Source of the DNA: an uncultured Lachnospiraceae bacterium
GTDB lineage: Bacteria; Bacillota; Clostridia; Lachnospirales; Lachnospiraceae
Reading direction: 5' to 3'
Assembly: GCA_910579275.1 (NCBI GenBank)
Contig: CAJTTO010000068.1
Coordinates: 1-14,084 of the forward strand
Length of the DNA stretch: 14,084 nucleotides
A program made the translations under genes and the position numbers. The notes under the pieces are model-generated. The model was given only the letters and a program-made list of their open reading frames with translations, made no database searches and was not told the DNA's origin. Positions within the stretch are counted from its first letter, which is position 1; every line of letters starts with the position of its first letter. Of the stretch, positions 7,622 through 14,063 are shown piece after piece.

Positions 7622-8233
7622 ATGGAAACCTATCAGGAATACAGTGCATTTGGCGAGACAATATCCCGAGAGGGAGCGCACAGCCGCCTTGGATATAACA
7701 GCCAGATGGGGGATGAACTGACTGGGCTGACATATCTTCGGGCACGGTATTATAACCCAGCAATAGGTAGGTTTACGCAGGAAGATGTCATCTATGATGA
7801 TGGATTTAACCTTTATGCGTACTGTGACAGTAATCCGGTGATATACTGTGATCCGAGTGGGTTTATTAAAAGAAATGAAATTGACAATATGGCACAATGT
7901 CATAAGGAAGGTGGAGAACGCGATAATGATCCTGTATACAAACCAAGTCCGAAACACGACCCGACCTCAGGGTGGGGAAGTCCAAATCCAATACCTGATG
8001 TAAGTACAGGACAAGAATTGTTGGATGGTGCATATTCGTCATCAAAAAATAAACAATTGTATAGTATTTATGATGGACAATTGGTAAAATTTCAGCCCGA
8101 CACAGTTGAAGGTTGGCATTCATATTTAGTAAGTAATCCAGCGAAAGAAGTGCCAACGGATGTTTTACGAAAGATGTTAAATGATGGTAAAATTACAAAA
8201 GCAGAGTATAAAAATTTTATAAAAAACAAATAA
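7622..8233 (+). CDS. RHS core end plus toxin tail of module M4 (downstream of the amber codon)
   Basis: After the amber codon the same frame continues. The first ATG is at 7622, within the core, with only a weak AGG upstream. About 81 residues of core (ending CDSNPVIYCDPSGF at 7864) precede a toxin of 122 residues. The toxin contains KPSPKHDPTSGWGSPNPIPD, GQELLDGAY, LVKFQPDTVEGWHSYLVSN and ends GKITKAEYKNFIKNK. The GWGxPNPIPD and WHxY blocks look like a conserved domain seen at the ends of other Firmicutes toxins, but I cannot name it or its activity. The tail is uninterrupted and its immunity gene is intact, so it remains a usable cassette if recombined onto a functional core. Confidence 0.65.
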   Translation: METYQEYSAFGETISREGAHSRLGYNSQMGDELTGLTYLRARYYNPAIGRFTQEDVIYDDGFNLYAYCDSNPVIYCDPSGFIKRNEIDNMAQCHKEGGERDNDPVYKPSPKHDPTSGWGSPNPIPDVSTGQELLDGAYSSSKNKQLYSIYDGQLVKFQPDTVEGWHSYLVSNPAKEVPTDVLRKMLNDGKITKAEYKNFIKNK

Positions 8234-8246
8234 GAGGTTACGGTGC

Positions 8247-8789
8247 ATGAAATGTTTTGGTATACGAAAAGTATTTGCAGTGGAATACGAAATGATTGAT
8301 GCAATAAGTGGATATTTTGAGATGTGGGTTGATAATAAAGCCGTCTGTCAATACGAAAAAAACAGCACGGAGTGGAAGTATGAGTGGAATCTATTGTATA
8401 TTGTTGAATGGCTAAGCAAAAATTTAACTAGTATATTATGTGAAGTAGAATTTCCATTACCAGTGAGTGCAAATAGTTCAATTGACTTCCTTAACAAAAG
8501 CAATGAATTTGATTCAGATGATATTGATGAATTCGAAAGATGGTTTGAAAAAAGACAAGATTGGTATTTTAGACATTCGTGGTATTCCAGCCGTGGAGGC
8601 TCATACTTGGCAGACGTTATTTTTAGGAGAGTTGCCGATACAATTGAGATTGAATGGGATAACTTAGATTTATATAAGGAAATTACCTTTATTAATCCTA
8701 AAGGTCTATATTATATAAATAGCAATCTATTTGAACAGGTAATTCATGATTTTATTGAGGATTTCATGGCTGAAAATATAAACGAATAA
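8247..8789 (+). CDS. Putative immunity protein of module M4 (180 aa)
   Basis: This starts 13 bp after the toxin stop, with AAGAGG at the right distance before the ATG at 8247. The product is acidic and tryptophan-rich (EWKYEWNLLYIVEWLSKN), with a conserved-looking block RHSWYSSRGGSYLADVIFRR followed by IEIEWDN. There is no signal or membrane segment. Position immediately after a toxin and before the next RHS cassette supports an immunity role. I do not recognise a named family. The frame is intact, in contrast to the amber-interrupted RHS part upstream. Confidence 0.65.
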   Translation: MKCFGIRKVFAVEYEMIDAISGYFEMWVDNKAVCQYEKNSTEWKYEWNLLYIVEWLSKNLTSILCEVEFPLPVSANSSIDFLNKSNEFDSDDIDEFERWFEKRQDWYFRHSWYSSRGGSYLADVIFRRVADTIEIEWDNLDLYKEITFINPKGLYYINSNLFEQVIHDFIEDFMAENINE

Positions 8790-8865
8790 CAGTTTATGTT
8801 GAAGGTGTCAAATGATTATGCTTTTTTGATTAATTCAATACTGCGAATATATTTATTTAATTTAA

Positions 8866-8934
8866 TAAAAGGACAATACATTTTTAACTCCAATTTATAC
8901 TAATCAGATAGTCTGTTTCTTTGCTTTAAAGAGT
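8866..8934 (+). repeat. 69-bp direct repeat, copy 2 (fossil immunity-gene 3' end)
   Basis: This matches 504-572 base for base along its length, with scattered substitutions. Its reading frame ends IKGQYIFNSNLY and a TAA (8901-8903), parallel to LKGQYIFKPNLC and stop of the M1 immunity gene. Upstream similarity fades quickly, so only the tail of that gene survives. The remaining 8790-8865 is AT-rich with nothing else recognisable. Confidence 0.7.
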
Positions 8935-8939
8935 TTTTA

Positions 8940-9019
8940 TAGGTAAATTTATAGTATTTATAAGGAAACCGACAGGTAGAACCCGGAGGAGATGGCGACA
9001 GTCCGCTACGGACTACCAC
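8940..9019 (+). pseudogene. Degraded RHS core sequence at the head of module M5
   Basis: The sequence resembles M3 from about 3962 (GACAGGTAGAACCCGGAGGA against GACAGGTGGAACCCGGAGGA), with one tryptophan codon changed to TAG and a short deletion around 9001-9015 that shifts the frame. An ATG at 8992 sits after GGAGGA but is out of phase with the rest of the cassette. Confidence 0.65.
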
Positions 9020-10747
9020 ATGGAGCATTATACCCACAACCACTGCGGGCAGCTGACCTTTACCGAAGACATATGTGGCGGAATATACAATGTGGTATAT
9101 GACGCTTTTGGGAATCTCGCAATGGTCACCAATCCATACGGCTACCGGATTCATTATGGACATGACAGCGGGGGCAGGGTGACCGAGAAGGCAGACAGCA
9201 GGGGAAGACTGTTCGAGGTGGTTTACAACCCAGACGGGACGATAGGCAGGCTCGGCGGGACACGCTACTACTATAACTTTGCCGGACAGATGACCTGCGT
9301 CATGTCGGACTGCGGACTCGGCGCAAACTACGAGTACGATAACAATGGGGCGCTCATAAAAACGGAGTGCGACAACGGACTCACCACCACATACACCCGA
9401 GACAGCCGCGGCAGGCTGGAAAGCCTGCGGGCAGGGTTCGCGGGAGAGACGGCACTGCTGGACGCAAAATATACATATGACGGAAACGGAAACCGCACCG
9501 GAAAGGAAGAACTGTTCTTCATGGAAAAAGGCAGTGTTCCCACAAGCGCAGTGACACAGTATGCCTATGACAGCATGAACCGCCTGACCATGGAAAACAG
9601 GAACGGACTGGCGACCACATATACCTACGACATGGCAGGGAACAGAACCAGCCGCCTGAAAGGAGATGACAGGGAAGAATACCGCTACAACAGCAGGAAC
9701 CAGCTCACGGAACGGACTGGCATGGGAAGGAGAACCAGCTGCCAGTATGACCCCGCGGGCAACCTGACACAGGAACAGCAGTTTATACAGGGATGCGCAG
9801 AGACAAGGAGATATGCATATGATGCCTACAACCGCAATACCGAGGTAAGGGGAGAGGACTTCCTGCATAAGAACTTCTATGATGCGGAAGGATTAAGGAA
9901 CCGCATTGAGGAAAACGGAAAGGTGACAGACTTCGTTTACAGCGGGGACATGCTTTACAGCGAGAGGGAAGAAAGCGGTGCAATGGAACGCCGTTATATT
10001 CTCGGGAATGAGTACCTCGGGCATGAGGATTTAGTGCAGGATGTGACTTTTTCTGGGGAGAATCAGAAACAGGAATACAGTTACATCACGGATGAACAGG
10101 GAAGTCTCCGCTACATCCTCAATACTGACAGGCAGATGGAAACCTGTCAGGAATACAGTGCATTTGGAGAGAGAATATGGCAGGAAGGAGCGTCCAGCCG
10201 CCTTGGATATAACAGCCAGATGGGGGATGAACTGAGCGGGCTGACATATCTTCGGGCACGGTATTATAACCCAGCAATAGGTAGGTTTACGCAGGAAGAC
10301 GTCATCTATGACGATGGGTTTAATCTTTATGCGTACTGTGGCAGTAATCCGGTGATATACTGTGATCCAAGTGGGCTTATACAATCTGACAAAACAAGTT
10401 GTATAATTAAATCAGGTGATGGCAACGATTCTTTATGGACTCCTGTTACAAAGGAAAACGATTTATGGAGTAAAGGAAAGTTAAAGAAGCACTATGAAAA
10501 ACATGGCATCACAGAATTTGGGGCAAAATCATCTAAAGAATATTCAAATATGGCATATGAATTTGGAACTAGACAATCGAATAGTATAATTCAGGCAATA
10601 AATGGGGCATATGTATATAGATATGAACCCTCAACAAATATTATTTTTGTCGGAACGAAAGGGGGAAAAATTAAGTCTTTTTATAAATGGGATGGTAGAG
10701 AAAATGATGCGGTAATCGCTACTTTAAAAGGACTTGGTAAATTATAA
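9020..10747 (+). CDS. Orphan RHS core plus toxin (module M5)
   Basis: This is a 575-residue frame. Residues 1-49 match the M3 core near 4050-4190. A junction at a shared GACAG (9164-9168) then skips 651 bp (217 codons) in frame, and the copy becomes identical to M3 for 974 nt. The core ends CGSNPVIYCDPSGL at 10378. The toxin is the last 122 residues, with KGKLKKHYEKHGITEFGAKS, SKEYSNMAYEFGTR and KIKSFYKWDGR. The LxxHxxKHG..FG plus EYxxxAxxF layout recalls small RNase toxins of contact-dependent and RHS systems; the exact family is not assigned. The ATG at 9020 has no convincing ribosome binding site. The immunity gene start overlaps the stop (TAATG). Confidence 0.75.
   Translation: MEHYTHNHCGQLTFTEDICGGIYNVVYDAFGNLAMVTNPYGYRIHYGHDSGGRVTEKADSRGRLFEVVYNPDGTIGRLGGTRYYYNFAGQMTCVMSDCGLGANYEYDNNGALIKTECDNGLTTTYTRDSRGRLESLRAGFAGETALLDAKYTYDGNGNRTGKEELFFMEKGSVPTSAVTQYAYDSMNRLTMENRNGLATTYTYDMAGNRTSRLKGDDREEYRYNSRNQLTERTGMGRRTSCQYDPAGNLTQEQQFIQGCAETRRYAYDAYNRNTEVRGEDFLHKNFYDAEGLRNRIEENGKVTDFVYSGDMLYSEREESGAMERRYILGNEYLGHEDLVQDVTFSGENQKQEYSYITDEQGSLRYILNTDRQMETCQEYSAFGERIWQEGASSRLGYNSQMGDELSGLTYLRARYYNPAIGRFTQEDVIYDDGFNLYAYCGSNPVIYCDPSGLIQSDKTSCIIKSGDGNDSLWTPVTKENDLWSKGKLKKHYEKHGITEFGAKSSKEYSNMAYEFGTRQSNSIIQAINGAYVYRYEPSTNIIFVGTKGGKIKSFYKWDGRENDAVIATLKGLGKL
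9172..10145 (+). repeat. 974-nt RHS core tract identical to 4852-5825
   Basis: Second copy of the core block, inside M5. It starts 4 bp after the GACAG deletion junction and stops just before the variable segment ahead of the core end. Confidence 0.9.
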
Positions 10748-11199
10748 TGCAAAATAAAATTTTTAGAGAAAAAGCAATTGAGCTAATTAGTAAAATACGG
10801 GATGTCATAAAAAAGGACATAGATTTATCAGATTACTTTGGAAGTGATTTTTTGGCGTGCAATGAGGAAGAAGTAGAATTAGAAACAGACATGCAAGGTG
10901 TTAGTAATGGATTTTTGGCAGAAATAATATGTGCTGTTACGGGCTATGATTTTGAAGTTTATGGAGAAGGAGAAAAAATGTATCCTTGTCCTTGTTGCGG
11001 ATTCAAAACATTAGCAGAAACTTATAATCTAACAGAAGGAACTGGATATGAAATTTGTCCTTATTGTGGCTGGGAAGACGATGGAACTATTGATCCAAAA
11101 GTGTATAGATCTATCAACAAAGGTAGCATGAATGACTATCGTAAAAATATGCAAACAGAATCAAATAAGTATTATATTAATAAGTGGTATAAAGAATAA
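10747..11199 (+). CDS. Immunity protein with Cys-rich CPCC domain (module M5)
   Basis: The ATG at 10747 overlaps the toxin stop by one base (TAATG), which suggests translational coupling. The N-terminal 75 residues are helical-looking and acidic (NEEEVELETDMQ) and are not recognised. Residues 79-111 hold a clear Cys-rich CPCC motif: CPCCGFKTL with cysteines 81, 83 and 84, then YEICPYCGWEDD with cysteines 104 and 107, a likely metal-binding knuckle. CPCC domains recur in immunity genes next to polymorphic toxins, so motif and position agree. The product is cytosolic, with no signal peptide. It should protect against the M5 toxin only. Confidence 0.8.
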   Translation: MQNKIFREKAIELISKIRDVIKKDIDLSDYFGSDFLACNEEEVELETDMQGVSNGFLAEIICAVTGYDFEVYGEGEKMYPCPCCGFKTLAETYNLTEGTGYEICPYCGWEDDGTIDPKVYRSINKGSMNDYRKNMQTESNKYYINKWYKE

Positions 11200-11383
11200 A
11201 TCTGTTTGATTAAATTATTACCTTAAGATTATTTAATATAATATTGTTTGATGGTACTTTAAAATATTGCTTGAAAAATTGTTTTATTTCCGCTTTTGGG
11301 AGATCATTACAGTTATGCCTAGCAAATCTCTTTTAAGTCTGAAATTAACAGGCTTGAAAGAGATTTAGACGGCGAACCCAGTA
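11200..11383 (+). other. AT-rich spacer between M5 and M6
   Basis: No coding sequence or RHS homology is visible here. It contains the 17-bp-stem hairpin at 11324-11366; otherwise nothing is recognised. Confidence 0.5.
11324..11366 (+). other. Strong RNA hairpin (17-bp stem, 9-nt loop)
   Basis: AAATCTCTTTTAAGTCT (11324-11340) pairs along its whole length with AGGCTTGAAAGAGATTT (11350-11366), with only two G-U pairs. No U-run follows on either strand, so it is not a standard intrinsic terminator. It lies 17 bp before the RHS remnant of M6 begins. Confidence 0.6.
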
Positions 11384-12257
11384 ACAAACTACAAGTACGA
11401 TAATATTGGTGTGTTCATAACGGTGGAGTGCAACAACGGACTCGTCACCACATGCGCCTATTATAGCCGTAGGAGGATATGCTTTATAGTAAGGAAGAAG
11501 AAAGTGACACAATAGAATGTCGTTATATCCTTAGGAATGAGTATCTTGGGCATGAGACTATAAGGAAAAACCATCAGATACTAATGTGCTTCAAAAACAG
11601 GTATACAGTTATTTTTCGGATGAAATCACTGCTGTATCCACAATGCCGACAGGCAGAAACCTATCAGGAATACATTGCTTCGGGCGAGGTAATATGGCAG
11701 GGAGGAGCATTCAGCCGCCTTAGATATAACAGCCAGATGGGGGATGAACTGACCGGGCTGACATATCTCCGCGCACAGTTCTACAACAAAGAAATAAGGA
11801 AGTTTACGCAGGAAGATGTCATTTATGATGATGGGTTCAACCTTTATGCGTACTGTAGCAGTAATCCGGTGATATACTGTGATCCGAGTGGGTTTACGCA
11901 AAAACAACCTTGTATATGGAAAGATGGAAGTGGTGTTTCATTAGATTCTCTAATAGGTCAAATACCAAATAAGTTTAAAGTTTTGGGAAAATGTGATGAT
12001 TTTGCTCAAAGCTTAGTTGATCTTTTGGAAAAAAGGGTGTGCGATACAAGATTATACGAATTGATAGTATAGCTGGAATATACTCGGAAAAAGCTAAAAA
12101 ATCTATTGGCTCTTTTCATTATGGAATCCAAGTTGGTGATATTGTATATGACAATCTAACAACAAAAGGAATGAAAATAAATGATTGGTTATCAGATTTG
12201 GGTGTAGGTTGTTTTGGTATTGAGTGGGATTATTCCAAAATAATAGTAAACCGATAG
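11384..12257 (+). pseudogene. Decayed RHS tip with frameshifted papain-fold-like toxin (module M6)
   Basis: Bases 11384-11472 match the M3 core near 5003-5091, then jump to the equivalent of about 5626. A frame from ATG 11479 includes an out-of-phase stretch (about 11560-11650) before regaining the core end (SSNPVIYCDPSGF at 11895). The toxin starts at 11896: a Cys in LGKCDDFAQ (codon 11992-11994), a -1 frameshift in the A run at 12029-12034, then the other frame from about 12033 with a His in FHYGIQVGD (12117-12119) and an Asp in VYDNLTTKG (12150-12152), then a W segment (NDWLSDLG), ending at TAG 12255-12257. Cys, His-Gly, VYDN and W in this order fit the papain-fold toxin 2 pattern (cysteine protease or deamidase type). 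As it stands the frame stops at 12072 before the His and Asp, so the toxin should be inactive. Confidence 0.65.
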
Positions 12258-12261
12258 GAGG
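12256..12261 (+). promoter_or_regulatory. Consensus ribosome binding site for the M6 immunity gene
   Basis: A perfect AGGAGG sits 4 bases before the ATG at 12266 and overlaps the stop of the toxin frame, which fixes the immunity start. Confidence 0.75.
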
Positions 12262-12265
12262 TAAA

Positions 12266-12733
12266 ATGCAAATAGAGCAGTTAATACTTACAATGAAAAA
12301 AAGACCAGGAATGTTTGTAAAAGAAGAAAAAATCGAATATATCTATTATTTTCTTTTGGAATTTTGTGGTGCAAATAAGAATTATATAGCTGATGGCATG
12401 GATCACAAATTTTCTTTATGGTTTGGTAGGTGGCTATTAATGTGGATTGTAAGGAACTGTCCAAAAATAACTTTTAATATTACTTGTCTTTTTCTCCGAT
12501 AGCACCGCTCAAAAATCAGTTACATAGCTCGCTATGCGCCTGATTTTTGAGCGGCACTCTCGAAGAAAAATCCTACGCACTATTTAAAAGTTATTTTTTT
12601 ACAGTTCCTAAATAATATTGATAGTGAATATGTACCGAAAACAGCGTATTGGTATGATGATATTAAAACATTAGCTAAGAACGAAAATAATGAAGTCAGA
12701 TTATTTTATGAATTATGTGAAAATTTTTTTTAG
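12266..12733 (+). pseudogene. M6 immunity gene interrupted by a 156-bp MITE
   Basis: From ATG 12266 the frame reads MQIEQLILTMKKRPGMF and on to WFGRWLLMWIV, then enters the insertion and stops at 12502. After the insertion, the frame from 12612 reads IDSEYVPKTAYWYDDIK and ends LFYELCENFF at TAG 12731-12733. Removing 12453-12608 and one TAA target copy joins GTA-AAT-AAT-ATT in frame (VNNI) and gives one 102-residue protein. The family is not recognised, but the toxin stop, AGGAGG and this start follow the local toxin/immunity pattern. The truncated product lacks the C-terminal 40 residues. Its own toxin is frameshifted, so loss of immunity should carry no penalty. Confidence 0.8.
12453..12608. 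mobile_element. MITE with about 69-bp imperfect terminal inverted repeats
   Basis: The ends read GGAACTGTCCAAAAATAACT and, reverse-complemented, GGAACTGTAAAAAAATAACT. The arms stay paired as far as CCGCTCAAAAATCAG (outer two thirds weaker, inner part near perfect), with a short central loop (TTACATAGCTCGCTATGCGC). TAA flanks both sides (12450-12452 and 12609-12611), consistent with a 3-bp target duplication. There is no coding capacity, so it must have been moved by a transposase encoded elsewhere. As RNA it would form one long hairpin. Confidence 0.85.
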
Positions 12734-12776
12734 AGTATAGAAATAAAATGGGTTATTTTTCTTCTAGAAATGATGA

Positions 12777-14063
12777 CATCGAAAAGGGGAAATAATAAAC
12801 AATAATGGCGCGCTCATAAAAACGGAGTGCGACAACGGACTCACCACCACATACACCCGAGACAGCCGCGGCAGGCTGGAAAGCCTGCGGGCAGGGTTCG
12901 CGGGAGAGACGGCACTGCTGGACGCAAAATATACATATGACGGAAACGGAAACCGCACCGGAAAGGAAGAACTGTTCTTCATGGAAAAAGGCAGTGTTCC
13001 CACAAGCGCAGTGACACAGTATGCCTATGACAGCATGAACCGCCTGACCATGGAAAACAGGAACGGACTGGCGACCACATATACCTACGACATGGCAGGG
13101 AACAGAACCAGCCGCCTGAAAGGAGATGACAGGGAAGAATACCGCTACAACAGCAGGAACCAGCTCACGGAACGGACTGGCATGGGAAGGAGAACCAGCT
13201 GCCAGTATGACCCCGCGGGCAACCTGACACAGGAACAGCAGTTTATACAGGGATGCGCAGAGACAAGGAGATATGCATATGATGCCTACAACCGCAATAC
13301 CGAGGTAAGGGGAGAGGACTTCCTGCATAAGAACTTCTATGATGCGGAAGGATTAAGGAACCGCATTGAGGAAAACGGAAAGGTGACAGACTTCGTTTAC
13401 AGCGGGGACATGCTTTACAGCGAGAAAGATGTAAACAGCAGGAGGGAGTGCCGTTATATCCTTGGGAATGAATATCTCGGGCATGAGAGTGCAAGAGAGG
13501 AACCATCAGATACCAATGCGTGCCAAAAACAGGCATACAGCTATATTACGGATGAACAGGGAAGTCTCCGCTACATCCTCAATGCCGACAGGCAGACGGA
13601 AACCTATCAGGAATACAGTGCCTTTGGCGAAAGAATATTCCAAGAGGGAGCGTCCAGCCGCCTTGGATATAACAGCCAGATGGGGGATGAACTGACCGGG
13701 CTGACGTATCTTCGGGCAAGGTACTATAACCCTGCAACAGGAAGGTTTACGCAGGAAGATGTCATTTATGATGATGGGTTTAACCTTTATGCGTACTGTG
13801 GCAGTAATCCGGTGATATACTGTGATCCAAGTGGGTTTGTGGGAATAACGAATAATTGTGAAGGTAAAGAAGGTGGAGAAAGAAAACAGCCAGATTTATA
13901 CCATTATACTGATGCAGATGGAGCTAAAGCTATTCAAGAAACTGGAATAATTCAGACTGATAGTAGGGGGAGGGTATTTGTAACTACAGATGAAATCAGC
14001 CCCGGAGATGCTAATAATGCATTATTTATGGTAGGCGATTGCGAAACAAGTTCGCAATATTAA
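12777..14063 (+). pseudogene. Orphan RHS core plus ART-HYD1-like toxin, frameshifted (module M7)
   Basis: The frame is open from 12777, and RHS core homology starts at about 12801. The first ATG in frame is 12981, inside the core with no ribosome binding site. Bases 12810-13425 are identical to M3 and M5. The segment 13426-13560 is divergent, and the core ends CGSNPVIYCDPSGF at 13838. The toxin begins there: DLYHYTDADGAKAIQETGII, then RVFVTTDEISPGDANNALFM. The YHYT-x-GAKxI plus F-x-T pattern fits the ART-HYD1 class of ADP-ribosyltransferase-like toxins, His at 13902-13904. The frame ends CETSSQY at TAA 14061-14063. A -1 shift near 14046 would instead continue KFAILIPTGKNS to the window edge, which suits the strand expected next. 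One A appears lost from the AAA run at 14044-14046. Confidence 0.6.
12810..13425 (+). repeat. 616-nt RHS core tract identical to 5030-5645
   Basis: Third copy, offset 7780 from M3, also contained in the M5 copy. It is bounded by mismatches at 12809 and 13426. Upstream, homology fades in an AT-rich junction (12777-12800) where core sequence joins the end of M6. Confidence 0.9.

Noticed and set aside
8900..9868. Long - strand frame repeated at 4730-5548 and 12753-13328
   Set aside because: These are antisense shadows of the same identical RHS core block; their similarity only reflects DNA identity.
11206..11242. TTGATT/TATAAT promoter downstream of M5
   Set aside because: The spacing is about 25 bp, far from the usual 17, in very AT-rich DNA where such boxes occur by chance.
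11471..11481. AGGAGG followed by ATG as a real translation start for the M6 RHS tip
   Set aside because: Only two bases separate AGGAGG from the ATG. The motif was made by a deletion junction, and the downstream frame contains an out-of-phase stretch.
12039..12257. Independent 72-residue gene
   Set aside because: It is the second half of the M6 toxin after a frameshift; it has no ribosome binding site and completes the Cys-His-Asp set begun upstream.
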